DNA from: Apium graveolens
Taxonomy: Eukaryota > Streptophyta > Magnoliopsida > Apiales > Apiaceae
Length of the DNA: 64,000 bases
Assembly (NCBI RefSeq): GCF_009905375.1
Contig: NC_133653.1
Coordinates: 67,964,329-68,028,328, forward strand
Reading direction: 5' to 3'
Part shown: positions 19,099 to 29,770 of the stretch, piece by piece
How positions within the stretch are numbered: the first letter of the stretch is position 1
Layout of the letters: each line of letters opens with the position of its first letter
Notes under the pieces: generated by a model
Told to the model about the DNA's origin: nothing
Seen by the model: only the letters and a program-made list of their open reading frames with translations
Database searches by the model: none
Made by a program: the position numbers and the translations under genes

Positions 19099-20448
19099 AT
19101 GCCTCCCAAAAAGAAGAACCCTACAACCACATCCACCACAGACCCATATATTCTTCGATTACTGGAAGCTTTGCAACAAAAAACCAATGCTATAGCTCAA
19201 CAACAACCAACCCTTCAACAGCTTATTGAAAACCAAGATAACCGTGAACCACACCAACCACCTGAACCACCATTACCACCTAGACAAGTTGTCACTTTCA
19301 AAGCTTTTCAGAATGTAAATCCACCTGCATTCCATGATACCACTGATCCAGTAATAGCTAACACATGGATTAAGGAAATAGAAAGGGCTTTTGAGTTGGT
19401 ACAGTTAGGAGACGATCAGAAGACGCCGTATGCTACTTACTTCTTGAAGGGTGAAGTCATCTATTGGTGGGAATCAGTAAAAGCTATGGAAGCAACTCAA
19501 CAAGTTTCTTGGGAGAGATTTAAGAAGTTATTTTTGGACAAGTATTACCCTAAGTACATGCAGAATCAGATGGAGCTTAAATTTCTTGAGTTGAAGCAAG
19601 GGAACATGACTGTATTGGAATATGAGAAGAAGTTCACTGAGTTGTCAAGGTTTGTAACAAAGTATACCAGCACCGAGAAGGAAAAAGCGAAGAAATTTCC
19701 GCAAGGATTGGAGCCTTGGATCAAAGATAGAGTGGCTATGTTTGAGCTTGAAACTTATGCGGGAGTAGTACAGAAAGCTGCTCTGATTGAGAATAATGGG
19801 ACGCAGTCAAGGAAGGAAAGGGATAATAAGAAGAGGAAGGTTCCATTTTATGGAGAAAAGTCTGAAGCCGGAAGTTCACAAGATCGGAATGTAAAGAGGA
19901 TCAGATTCTATAAGGGCGGAAATTTTCAAAAGAAGGAAAATTTGGGCAAAAGGCAAGAATCAAAAGGGAACAACCAGGCAAGCCAAGGACAAGTTGGAGA
20001 AAACAGGTTCCAGAGACCCGAATGCAAGCACTGTGGAAGAAGGCCCCCCGAAGTGTGTAATAAGTTGAGCATAACATGCTATAGGTGCAATCAGAAGGGA
20101 CATTTGGCGAATGAGTGCAAGATGCCGAAGCCAGGAGTTACGTGCTACAAGTGTGGGAAGACTGGACATATGGCTAGGGAGTGTAAGGCAATCGGACCAG
20201 TCAAAGCTCTAATGAACGTGGCAAGTACCAGTGCGAGCGTGCCAGCTGAGGTATTGGAATTACCTCCACCACCCGCACCAACCCCGCAAGCAACAGCAAG
20301 GACATTTGATCTGAAAATGAAGGATGTTGTTCAGAATTCTGAGGTAATAGCAGGTACACTTTTACTCAATAAAGTCAAAGCTAAAGTATTGATTGATTCG
20401 GGAGCAACAAGATCTTTCATATCAGAATCTTTTGTTGATAAGCTTTAA
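19099..20448 (+). CDS. gag: Gypsy B Gag and start of protease
   Basis: 449 residues starting MPPKKKNPTTT, like chromovirus Gags. A retrotransposon-gag domain runs over about residues 70-230 (NTWIKEIERAFELV, YWWESVKAME, ELKQGNMTVLEYEKKF). Two CCHC knuckles (CYRCNQKGHLANEC near 322, CYKCGKTGHMAREC near 347) follow. The protease active site LIDSGATRSFI is near residue 432. A single TAA at 20446 interrupts the gag-pol frame, which otherwise continues at 20449. Copia-1 ends eight bases upstream, so this gag is now cut off from its own promoter and leader. Confidence 0.9.
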   Translation: MPPKKKNPTTTSTTDPYILRLLEALQQKTNAIAQQQPTLQQLIENQDNREPHQPPEPPLPPRQVVTFKAFQNVNPPAFHDTTDPVIANTWIKEIERAFELVQLGDDQKTPYATYFLKGEVIYWWESVKAMEATQQVSWERFKKLFLDKYYPKYMQNQMELKFLELKQGNMTVLEYEKKFTELSRFVTKYTSTEKEKAKKFPQGLEPWIKDRVAMFELETYAGVVQKAALIENNGTQSRKERDNKKRKVPFYGEKSEAGSSQDRNVKRIRFYKGGNFQKKENLGKRQESKGNNQASQGQVGENRFQRPECKHCGRRPPEVCNKLSITCYRCNQKGHLANECKMPKPGVTCYKCGKTGHMARECKAIGPVKALMNVASTSASVPAEVLELPPPPAPTPQATARTFDLKMKDVVQNSEVIAGTLLLNKVKAKVLIDSGATRSFISESFVDKL

Positions 20449-20823
20449 TGTGATAAAATGATTATGAGTGAGGTAGTAAATATGGTAATTGCGAACCAAG
20501 AGAAGATTCCTGTGAATCAATTCTGTCCAAAGTGTGAGATCGATATTTCAGGATATAAGTTTTCAGCCGATTTGATACTCTTCAAGTTGGGGGAGTTTGA
20601 TATAATTCTAGGTATGGATTGGTTAGGAGAGAATAACGCTCAGATTAATTGTAAGACCAAGAAAGTGTATTTAAAGACGAAGAGTGGAGAGAAGGTAGTA
20701 TTTAAGGGACAGAGGCAAGAACAGCTATTTCTTACAATCGTTCAGGCTAAGAAGCTACTTAGAAAAGGTTGTGAGTCGTTCTTAGCGTATGTAGTGGATT
20801 CAGAAAAAGGCAGTCCCACGTAG
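20449..20823 (+). pseudogene. Gypsy B protease, C-terminal part
   Basis: Continues the frame of gag after the TAA: the aspartic protease fold (FDIILGMDWLGENNAQINC is the conserved flap/core segment) up to SEKGSPT. Around 20820 one base is missing (CCCACGTAGAAGAT), which puts the following reverse transcriptase into another frame. Confidence 0.85.
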
Positions 20824-22150
20824 AAGATATCCCCGTAGTTAACGAGTTTCCCGACGGGTTTCCAGATGAACTACCAGGCTTACCACCAGATCGACAAATC
20901 GAGTTTGAGATCAACCTTGCATCAGGCACGGAACCAGTTTCAAAAGCCCCATATAGGATGGCACCAGCAGAAATGAAAGAGTTGGCAAGCCAGCTACAAG
21001 AATTGTTAGATAAAAGAGTGATACGGCCAAGTACGTCGCCATGGGGACCACCTGTTCTGTTTGTCAAGAAGAAAGATGGGAGTATGCGGCTATGCATAGA
21101 TTATCGGGAGTTGAATAAGGTGACGATCAAGAACCGCTACCCGCTACCAAGAATAGATGACCTTTTTGATCAGCTGAAGGGAGCAAAATGCTTTTCAAAG
21201 ATCGACTTGAGATCGGGATACCATCAATTAAAGATCAAAGAAGAAGATATTCCCAAGACAACATTTAGGACCAGATATGGGCATTATGAATTCCTAGTAA
21301 TGTCGTTTGGATTGACCAACGCCCCGGCCGCATTTATGGATCTGATGAATCGAGTATTTAAGAAGTATTTGGACAAGTTTGTCATGGTATTCATTGATGA
21401 CATCCTTATTTATTCTAAGTCGGAAGAAGAGCATAAACAGCACCTCTGGATAGCATTGGAGATACTTCGGCAAGAGAAGTTGTATGCCAAGTTTACCAAA
21501 TGTGAGTTTTGGTTAAAGAAAGTTCAATTTTTGGGGCATGTCATTGGAAATGAAGGAGTTAAAGTGGATCCGGCAAAGATTGAGGCAGTTATGACTTTGG
21601 AGAGGCCAAAGACTCCTACGAAAGTGCGAAGTTTTCTAGGATTGGCAGGATACTATAGAAGGTTCATCAAGGATTTTTCGAAAATCGCCACGCCATTGAC
21701 CAAGTTAACCAGAAAGAATCAAAAGTTTGAATGGAGTGCAGAATGTGAGGATAGCTTTCAAGAGTTGAAGCAGAGATTGGTAACAGCTCTGGTGTTAGTG
21801 CTTCCAGATGACCAAGGAAACTTTGTGATATTCAGCGACGCTTCACATAAGGGATTGGGCTGTGTGTTAATGCAACATAGTAAGGTGATTGCGTATGCGT
21901 CAAGACAGTTGAAATCACATGAGTTGAAGTACCCGACGCATGACTTGGAACTAGCCGCCATAGTGTTCGCACTTAAGATTTGGAGATATTACCTCTACGG
22001 AGAAAAGTGTGAAATCTACACAGTACATTTTCACTCAGAAGGAGCTCAATATGAGGCAGAGGAGATGGCTGGAATTGATCAAGGACTATGACTGCTCGAT
22101 AAATTACCATCCTGGAAAGCCGAATGTTGTGGCCGATGCTCTAAGTAGGA
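20824..22150 (+). pseudogene. Gypsy B reverse transcriptase and RNase H
   Basis: The RT is open from about 20822 to 22091: [44 protein letters not shown], and the catalytic box FIDDILIYS near 21390. The RNase H start is clear ([17 protein letters not shown]). Near 22020 about 16 bases are missing where EIYTDHKSLKYIF would be encoded, which removes the DHKSLK residues and shifts the frame; it resumes as [20 protein letters not shown] at 22040. RT itself looks intact, but the polyprotein is broken on both sides. Confidence 0.9.
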
Positions 22151-23694
22151 AGGAGAGACTGAATATGATGACAACATCAAAGGAATTATCTGAAGAAATC
22201 AAGAGATTTGAACTGGAACTTTGTGATTGCGGAAAAGTTGAGGAAGTTTGTCGTGCAATGACCTTTCAGCCAACACTAGTGGAAAAGATAAAGAAGTGTC
22301 AAGAAGAAGTAATGGAGAAAGAGAAGAATCAGTTATCTGGAGAGGAGATTAATACTCAAAGGGATGAGCAAGGGATACTAAGGTTTTCTTCCAGAATTTG
22401 GATTCCTCATGTACTTGAATTAAAGAATGAGATCCTACACGAAGCCCACAATTAGAAATTTTCAATCCACCCTGGGAGTACCAAGATGTATCGGGACTTA
22501 AAGAAAAACTTTTGGTGGCCAAATATGAAGCGAGACGTAGCGGAATGGGTTGCGAAGTGTTATACTTGTCAGAAAGTGAAGGCAGAACATCAACGACCAA
22601 GCGGATTAATTCAGCCCCTAAAGATTCCAGAATGGAAATAGGAAAATATCACTATGGACTTTATAGTAGGACTACCACGAACGAAATCCGGTCATGACGC
22701 TATATGGGTTATAGTTGATCGTCTTACGAAGTTAGCGCATTTCCTTCCAATTAACGAGAAGTCGTCATTAGACAAATTGGTTCATCTGTATATGCGCGAA
22801 ATCGTACTAAGGCATGGAGTACCCGTATCAATAGTTTCAGACAGAGATCCCCGATTTAACTCGAGATTCTGGAAGCAATTTCAAGAATGTCTTGGCACGA
22901 AGTTGAATATGAGCATGGCGTACCACCCGCAGACTGATGGTCAGAGCGAAAGGACAATTCAAACAATCGAAGACATGTTGCGCAGTTGTGCAATCGATTT
23001 TGCAGGAAGATGGGATGACCACTTGCCGTTGATTGAATTCTCTTACAATAATAGCTATCATTCCAGTATTGGCATGCCACCATACGAAGCTTTGTACGGG
23101 CGAAAATGTAGATCAGCAACAAGTTGGGATGAAGTAGGAGAAGGAAGAATTCTCGGCTCGGAATTGGTACAAAAGTTGCATGACACTGTCAAGTTAATTC
23201 AGAAAAGGTTGCTTGCTGCTCAAGATAGACAGAGGAAGTATGCGGATCCAGCGCGTAAGGATGTTCGATTCCAAATTGGCGAAGTTGTTTTGTTGAAGGT
23301 GTCACCTAGAAAAGGGTTGTCTAGATTTGGCAAGAAAGGGAAGTTAGCAACTAGATATATAGGTCCTTTTGAAATTTTGAGTCAAGTGGGGAAGGTGGCC
23401 TACGAGTTGGCCTTACCACCTCGGTATCAGCATGTGTATAATGTATTCCATGTATCGTTGCTTAAGAAGTACAATCCTGACGCTAGCCATGTGATAGAAT
23501 ATGAACTAGTAGAAATTCAGGCAGACCTGTCATTTGTGGAGCAACCGGTCAAAATACTCGACTGGCAAGAGAAGAGTCTTAGAAATAAGTCAGTAAAGTT
23601 AGTAAAAGTACTTTGGAGGAACCCTAAGGTCGAAGAATCGACTTGGGAGTTAGAGTCTGATATGCGTTCCCGGTATCCTCGTCTGTTCTCTTAG
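22151..23694 (+). pseudogene. Gypsy B integrase with C-terminal chromodomain
   Basis: The zinc-finger region [20 protein letters not shown] with [16 protein letters not shown] follows a TAG at 22453. A second TAG at 22639 replaces a Trp. From 22654 the frame is open for 346 residues. The core carries the catalytic Asp of MDFIVGLP, the Asp of VSDRDPRFN and the Glu of GQSERTIQT. The GPY-like segment GPFEILSQVGKVAYELALP is present. The end (EQPVKILDWQEKSLRNK, VKVLWRNPKVEESTWELES) is a chromodomain, which places the element in the chromovirus branch, Tekay/Del-like. Chromodomains of such elements are known to steer integration to methylated-histone H3 chromatin. Confidence 0.9.
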
Positions 23695-23715
23695 ATTCTG
23701 GGGACAGAATCCCTT

Positions 23716-23728
23716 AAGGGGGAGAGGA
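23716..23728 (+). other. Polypurine tract of gypsy B
   Basis: AAGGGGGAGAGGA directly before the 3' LTR start TGTTACAACCGG. Confidence 0.85.
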
Positions 23729-25472
23729 TGTTACAACCGGCATTTTCGTGTAATATTAATTGTAAATTTGGTGTAATTTTAAAGCCGAATGCCAATATAT
23801 TCAACTATTGTATGTTTGTGTGAATGAGAATTTCTGCGTCTTAAATTTTCGTTATGTGGTATATGATTTTTTTCAAAGCAAAAGTTTATTTATTTCTTTT
23901 AGTTTTGATTTATAAGGAATATTTTAAACCTCGAATAAATATCTTTTTAAAAGTTATTTTGTTCACAAAATTCAAAAGTGATTTTATAAAATTTCTAAAA
24001 ATCCAAGTTATTTTATGGTATAAATTTTATAATTTTTGAACATGTATTTTATTTTATAAAAATAAATATTTATAAATGTTAGTTGTCATAATTAGCAAAT
24101 TACATGGTTGTCCTTACATGCAAATCCTTCTCTATTCAATTCAAAGGGCTAAAGAGACAATTCCAGCCCCACTAACTCTTATTTTTCTAGCCAAATTCCT
24201 TCTTTACCCTTGCATGCAAAATGAACCAAGTATAAGTGGAGGGATAGTCTTGTCAATTCTCATTCCCACTCACATTTACCAAATCAAAAACCATAAAGCA
24301 AGAAATTGATAGTTTCGTATAAGGCACATCGAGTTAGGAAGCCAAAAATTAGAAGACTTTGTCTAGTTTAGCGACCAAATGACTTAAGTTGTGAGTCAAG
24401 ATCATCCAAGCCAAGTGTTACATTATGGTGTACATGGTGTTATTTGGTATTAATATATGATATGTGATTATGTGGCTATGTGTGTGCAATTATAATTTAA
24501 AGGTGAATATAAATTAAGTGCATATAGGCCTAAGTGTCATCCGTGTTTAAATTTGGGTTGTAAATAGGTTAAGTTGGTGAGGATATATTATAATGAGGAT
24601 TATTATTATTTATGTAGGATCTCGAGATGAGGGAAAACTTTCCATAAAGGTCGAGTGAAGCTTCCAGTTGCTCCTACCAGTCAGACCAGACCAGCCTTTC
24701 TCAAGGCAAGTGATTCAACCTGTCTTTCGTATTCACTGTAAATAGTTCATTTATATTGATGCAACTATCCTGAGTCATTTTAATATATATATTTAAGTCA
24801 AGCGTATCTTATGTTTATCCTTGAAATGCCATGAACCCTTGAGTACGTATTGCAAGTAGTTCAAAAGCCTTATCATGATAGTAATTTAAAGTAATTTGAA
24901 TGCCATGATAAAAGAAAGGGTAGTTACAACTCTTGGTTGATTATCTTGATTAACATGCTAATGATTCCTAAGTATTGATATCTCATCCTGATACGTGAAC
25001 CCCTATAGAACCTTACCTTGAACCCTGAAAGCCAGATATTTATCAAAGTGATTCCTCATTGATTACCCCTCTTTCTTATCTTAAAGCTTGACAATTCTGA
25101 TAAATCCTGAGCTAAAGATCATTTCGTCATACCTTAACACCCTTAGTATTCATGAAGCTTACCTTCTTGATGATCCAGCACTTGAACCTTGATGAGAAAC
25201 CATTGCTTTAAGCCCAGTTTGGCATTACCCTTCATAATATCCAATAGCCTCGCTAAATTCCCTTGTCCAAACTTTGATATATGAAAACTATTCAGTTACC
25301 CTAATAGAGTATAGTTTTGTGGATCATGGCCCTGAAATTTAGTACCATATTTCCCGTGTTTCGAGTAGATCTATAATTCCTTGATAAAATGTTTCTGTTA
25401 AAACAGATTTTGTTATATTTCGACATCATTTTTTGAAATAAATAAAACGTGGGTTTTCAATCCCAAAGGGGG

Positions 25473-25558
25473 TTAACGTTTTCTTGAATAGTGGATCTAG
25501 ACTGAGACGCGGGTTTTTTAACATTTTCTTGAATAGTGGATCTGGACTGAGACGCGAG
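25473..25558. repeat. 46-bp tandem duplication in gypsy B 3' LTR
   Basis: Two copies of a unit containing TTCTTGAATAGTGGATCT and GACTGAGACGCG. The 5' LTR has one copy (about 7426-7462), so the duplication arose after insertion or in this LTR only. Confidence 0.8.
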
Positions 25559-25893
25559 TCCTTTCCACACTTATATTAGGCTTAAAAGTTGCCTAGGGAT
25601 TCCCATTAATGTTGTAGAACCCAACGAGGTTCGGGATTACTTCGCTGCTGATCACCGACTGTAATCTGTAGCGTCATAAAATGATTTTGATTAAAAGTAT
25701 GATTTTGAAGTTGTTTTGATACAAACAAAATGATACCACCACCTAAAAGTTTTATCTCTCGATATCATTGGTTATGTCCTCTCATTGACATTCTTTAATA
25801 TATATCTCGACTTATGTTTTGTATTGTATTGATTAGCACTTGTTGAGCATTTGGCTCACTCCTTGCTTTACCCTGATATTACAGCTAGCAGCT

Positions 25894-25965
25894 ATGGTTA
25901 GATTCAAGCAGTCCGCCCGTAAGACCTGTGATGCTGATGCTTATGTTCGAGCTCAGGTAGAATAA
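25894..25965 (+). CDS. LTR micro-ORF, gypsy B 3' LTR copy
   Basis: 23 residues starting MVRFKQSARKT, with the same upstream ATTACAG, nine-base spacer and CAG|GTAGAA as the 5' copy. Two residues differ from the 5' LTR copy (T7S, V8A); with both considered, KQTARK of the H3 tail is matched. It would be expressed only if transcription started in this LTR. Confidence 0.4.
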   Translation: MVRFKQSARKTCDADAYVRAQVE

Positions 25966-26135
25966 GAGATAGTAGTTTTGTGTGAGGACTCGATATTTAA
26001 AATCAGTTGTAATAGATGGTAGTGTTGGGCTGTTCTAAACCCTAAACTGTAAGATCTTGGATTTGGTTATGTTTATTTATTTTTAAATGGTGTAATAGTT
26101 ACATTTACTTTGTTGTTTGAGTTAGGGGTATGACA

Positions 26136-26241
26136 GTATGTAGGGTCATTGCAAATATTATTATATTCATAAACAGGTTTAAATATGGTATGTGTGTGTT
26201 GTGGACCCCAAACTTCTGACCCGGGTTTGGAGGGCATCACA
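26136..26241 (+). repeat. Gypsy C: 3' end of its 5' LTR
   Basis: Ends GGAGGGCATCACA directly before a primer-binding site. The last 45 bases (GTGGACCCC, then GACCCGGGTTTGGAGGG) resemble the LTR ends of families A/F in design. The rest of the LTR is not here: gypsy B ends at 26135, so B probably inserted into this LTR and its missing part lies left of the window. Confidence 0.7.
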
Positions 26242-26245
26242 AGAT

Positions 26246-26257
26246 TGGAATCAGAGC
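26246..26257 (+). other. Primer-binding site of gypsy C
   Basis: TGGAATCAGAGC, one change from the initiator-Met-complementary TGGTATCAGAGC. Confidence 0.8.
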
Positions 26258-26425
26258 TAAGGTTTAAAGTCACTGCCACAAGTCTAGATTATCGGGAATA
26301 GATAGAGGGTTTAGGATAAAGAAATAGAGAAATAGAATGTTAGAAGGTTGAGTATGACTAAATAGTAGGTTTTAGTATGATTCGTGATGAGATTTGAGAT
26401 TCTTATCTAGCAACGTAATTTTCAG

Positions 26426-26941
26426 ATAGTAGGGATGGTAGATTCCTTTATTTCGATATCATCTGATCACTCGGAGCCTTTAGTTGGAAGACCATCATCT
26501 GATCCACATCCTGCTCTTCCACCAGTTTCAGCTATAATACATGTTGCGACGGTTGCACCATTGCGATCTATTCCACTTCCTGGTGTGAGACCACCTATTC
26601 GAAGACCTCCACCTGCTAATTATGACTCTACTGGACATTCGGTTGCAGGTGCGTCTTTCCAGTTTACTCCACACCCTGTTTCATACTATAAGTATGAGGC
26701 TCTTCTTTTGGAACGAGAAGCCCTGTTGGCACAGATCCAGGAGCTACATCACATTATCGGGACTATAGATGTTTACAGGAATGTGAGAGAACTTCGGAAT
26801 GAGATTCAGGTGACCCGGAGAGTACTTGAGGCCAGACTTCATGGAGCTACTTGTGAGTATGCAGCCCCAGATGCTCTTATGGGGTGGGCCAGAGAGGTAT
26901 TGGAGGATTTTGAGAGGCTTGGTGGACCAGAGTTTCCCTAA
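26426..26941 (+). CDS. Pre-gag ORF of gypsy C, 168 residues
   Basis: ATG at 26435 (MVDSFISISSDHSEPLVG). An acceptor-like TAATTTTCAG ends at 26425, exactly nine bases before the ATG, and the frame is open from 26426, so phase 0 entry is possible. The product has a Pro/Ser-rich N-terminal half (PPIRRPPPANY) and a helical, coiled-coil-like C-terminal half (YKYEALLLEREALLAQIQEL, then VRELRNEIQVTRRVLEARL). It is intact, while the gag behind it has stops. It holds the same position as the pre-gag ORF of gypsy B but shows no obvious sequence match beyond coiled-coil character. No known domain recognised. Confidence 0.6.
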   Translation: MVGMVDSFISISSDHSEPLVGRPSSDPHPALPPVSAIIHVATVAPLRSIPLPGVRPPIRRPPPANYDSTGHSVAGASFQFTPHPVSYYKYEALLLEREALLAQIQELHHIIGTIDVYRNVRELRNEIQVTRRVLEARLHGATCEYAAPDALMGWAREVLEDFERLGGPEFP

Positions 26942-27374
26942 AGCTAGATGACGGAGATGATGTGATAACTGATATATGTATAATAGTTTGTAGTGTGTAT
27001 TATCAGACTTTTGGTGGGTATATAAATAAACTAGACTTGTGGAATAATGGATAGGCCTATTATACCTTTGCCTTTAATAAAACGTTTCACGCTTGTACTA
27101 CCAAAGTTTGACATATATATCAGTACCCTTCTTTTTCCAGCATTGTCATTTACTTTACTATACCTGTTTTATCTCATTGCACCAATTATAAACTCTTGTG
27201 ATAACATGTACCCTATTTCCCTTAACTGTTCACCTTCTGTAAAGAAGCATGCAATTTACTTAGTTCAGCTATTAAATTTTTTTTCCAAAAAGAGATCTTT
27301 CTATTTTATAAAAACCTTTTCATAAAAAGGATTTGTTTTAAAGGATAAATAAGTTGTTTGATTCTTTACAGAAA
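26942..27374 (+). other. Gypsy C leader between pre-gag ORF and gag
   Basis: AT-rich, no supported gene. It ends TTCTTTACAG and three bases before the gag ATG, again an acceptor-like sequence. Confidence 0.5.
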
Positions 27375-28194
27375 ATGCCTCCAAGAAGAAATACCCGTTC
27401 GACCAACCAGAATGAAGAAATCAACAACAACAACAACAATAACAACACCCAAGACATCAATAACCAGAATGTGAATCCAGGTCCCATAGACCCAACTGTA
27501 GCCCAAATTCTTCAGATCTTGGATCAACAGACAATCCACCTGACTCAATAACAATAGAGGCAAACTAATCCTCAGATTACCTTTAAGACCATTCAGGCGG
27601 TGAATCCACCAGAATTTAAAGGTTTTGTAGACCCGATTGAGGCAAGAGTCTGGTTGAAGAAAATTGAGAAGGCATTTGTCTTAGTCAAGGTGATAGAGGA
27701 CCAGAAAACTGAGTTTGTGAGTTACTATCTGAAGAATGAAGCCACTTACTGGTGGGAAACTGTAAGTGTTGGAAGGTATAGATGATGTTACGTGGGATAG
27801 ATTCAAGGAGTTGTTTTTAGAGAAGTATTTCCCTCAATTTGTTCAGGATCAAATGGAATTGAAATTTATGGAGCTCAAGCAGGGGAATATATCAGTGGCA
27901 GATTATGAAAGTAAGTTTGAGGAATTGTCGAGGTTTGTACCATCATATGTGGAAACTGATAGGAAGAAAGCCAAGAGGTTCCAACAAGGTCTTAAGACAT
28001 GGATCTATGGGAAGGTAGCCATATTTGAATTGGACACGTACGCGGGAGTTGTGCAGAAAGCTATGATTGCGGAGACAGAGAGTGAAATGTCTCAGAAGGA
28101 GAAGGAAAGTAAGAAAAGGAAGTTTGAGGGGAGTGAAGGACAATCACAAGCAGGGAAGTTTCCAAATTTCAATCAGAGGAAAGTGATAGGAATA
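27375..28194 (+). pseudogene. gag: Gypsy C gag, truncated by copia D
   Basis: Starts MPPRRNTRSTNQNEEI with an Asn-rich run, then stops TAA and TAG at 27549-27557. The gag domain continues in frame (NPPEFKGFVDPIEARVWLKK, KNEATYWWETV), shifts near 27765, and resumes (VTWDRFKELFLEKYFPQFVQ, ELKQGNISVADYESKFEEL, TYAGVVQKAM). It ends before the zinc knuckles, where copia D is inserted after GAATA (28190-28194). The rest of gypsy C is beyond the right edge of the window. Confidence 0.85.
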
Positions 28195-29224
28195 TGTTGT
28201 GAACTTGATGATAGTTTAAACAAAACACCTTAGTAGATTTAACTTAGTGAAGTTTTGTAGCTCTCGATGAATGTTTTATTATAGTCCCAACGGATGATCT
28301 TTATAGTCCCAACGGATGAAAACTGGACATCCATCGAGAGTGTAGCTTATGTAACAATAAGTACTGTAGCATATTTCTGTAAACAACTAAGTTTTAGTCT
28401 AGTAGATTCTTTAGAATTCTCTAAGTCATGTTGACTACTAGATTGATATACAGAATAGGTTGGCTAATTGTAAATATGAGATGTCTTGTAATTCTGGATA
28501 AGTGAAACGGAGTCAAGTGACAGATAGACTCCCGACGGATGATCTACAAGGCTCCCGATGGATGATCAGCATAATCCTGACGGATGTTCAACATAATCAC
28601 GATGGATGATCATATTCAAAATAGCTGTTGATAGTGACAATACAATCACATGCGTCGGGTGTTTGCAAAAGGAATGTGGGAGCCTGTTAAGCAGGATTTT
28701 GAGAACAAAGAAGCATTACCATTTCTATGCAAATGTGAAGATATTCAAAAATGCTGGATAGAGTAATATAGCAGCATGATATTAGACTAGATTCATTTTG
28801 TTTTATTATCTTGTCTTATTATCATGTAACTTTGTGATATATAAACCAAGTGTAGCAAGTAGAAAAAATAACTAAGCAAGAACATTTTTTAGAGAGATAG
28901 ATAAAGCTGTACTTGTTAAGAATTTCTCTGTAGTTTTATCTGTTCACTTGTAAAGCAGCTGTGTGCTATTCAAAGCATTACAGAGTTCTCAATCTGATAT
29001 ATAAATATATATCTCTGGTGGATACATTCAAATCCATCAGAAAGTTTTGAAGCTTTGTGTTTTATTACTTAGTGTTTCGATTTCTATTATTCTTCCTTTC
29101 CGCATTACTACAAATCAAACACTGTTATATGTATTAAGTTAGAACATTTTTTAATCTCAAAAAGTAGCCAGAATTACATTTAACCCCCCTTTGGTAATTC
29201 TTGTTGTATTGTTTGGGAATAACA
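28195..29224 (+). repeat. 5' LTR of copia D (1.03 kb)
   Basis: Begins TGTTGTGAACTTGATGA and ends TTGGGAATAACA before the primer-binding site. Homologous to the LTRs of copia E. It contains two clusters of the CGACGGAT motif, about 28262-28340 and 28531-28660, in many of which CG has become TG or CA. Confidence 0.9.
28531..28660. repeat. CGACGGAT motif cluster in copia D LTR
   Basis: Five or more copies, intact (CCCGACGGATGATC at 28531) or altered (CCCGATGGATGATC, CCTGACGGATGTTC, CACGATGGATGATC). More copies lie at 28286-28340. Confidence 0.8.
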
Positions 29225-29226
29225 AT

Positions 29227-29238
29227 TGGTATCAAAGC
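29227..29238 (+). other. Primer-binding site of copia D
   Basis: TGGTATCAAAGC, one change from the usual TGGTATCAGAGC, two bases after the LTR. Confidence 0.85.
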
Positions 29239-29285
29239 AAGCTCTTGAAGCACAAAAAGTGTAAAAATCACAACAAATCAACAAG

Positions 29286-29770
29286 ATGAACAAGAAGGAT
29301 GTTGGAGTAAAGATTCCATTTCTGGACAAAGACAACTATCACCACTGGAAGGTGAAGATGCACCTATATCTTCTCTCTAAAGATGAAGTTTATGTGGACT
29401 GCATTGAAAGAGGTCCTCATGTCCCTATGAGAGATGCTACAGGGAATGAACCATCAGTTCCAAAGCCTAGGCATGAATGGTCTAATCCAGATATTGAGCA
29501 AGTCAGGAAAGATAAAAATGCCATGAATATACTGTTTAATGGTGTTGATGGTGATATGTTTGACAACATCATTAACTGTAAAATAGCCAAAGAGGTTTGG
29601 GACACAATACAGATTATCTGTGATGGTACTGAGCAAGTAAGGGAGAACAAGATGCAACTCTTGATTCAGCAATATGAGCACTTCTATTGTGAAGAAAGTG
29701 AATCACTCACTGATATTTTTAGTAGGTTTCATAAACTGTTGAATGCTCTAAAACTGCATGGAAAGGTTTA
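29286..29770 (+). pseudogene. gag: Copia D gag, first part
   Basis: Starts MNKKDVGVKIPFLDKDNYHH and carries the copia N-terminal pattern W..KMHLYLLS, later VWDTIQIICDGTEQV, QYEHFYCEESESLTDIFSRF. It is open over all 161 codons here, then cut inside LHGKVY by copia E. It continues at 56632. Copia E encodes a close relative starting at 55561. Confidence 0.9.
29766..29770. repeat. Left TSD of copia E
   Basis: GTTTA, repeated at 56626-56630 on the far side of copia E. Confidence 0.9.

Larger units (their letters stand above)
23729..26135 (+). repeat. 3' LTR of gypsy B (2.4 kb)
   Basis: Begins TGTTACAACCGGCATTTTCG and ends GGGGTATGACA. From about 24313 on it matches the 5' LTR (6257-8039). Its first 590 bases are not represented in the truncated 5' copy, and the 1.28-kb segment 4974-6256 of the 5' copy is absent here. 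It contains a tandem duplication (25473-25558) and the micro-ORF at 25894. The five bases after it are GTATG. Confidence 0.9.

Noticed and set aside
24076..24309. 77-codon ORF in gypsy B 3' LTR
   Set aside because: No homology, no counterpart in the other LTR, composition like surrounding non-coding sequence.
28286..28620. Regularly repeated GACGGAT units considered as a CRISPR-like or satellite array
   Set aside because: Spacing is irregular, units are dispersed through coding DNA of a plant retrotransposon, and no cas genes exist.
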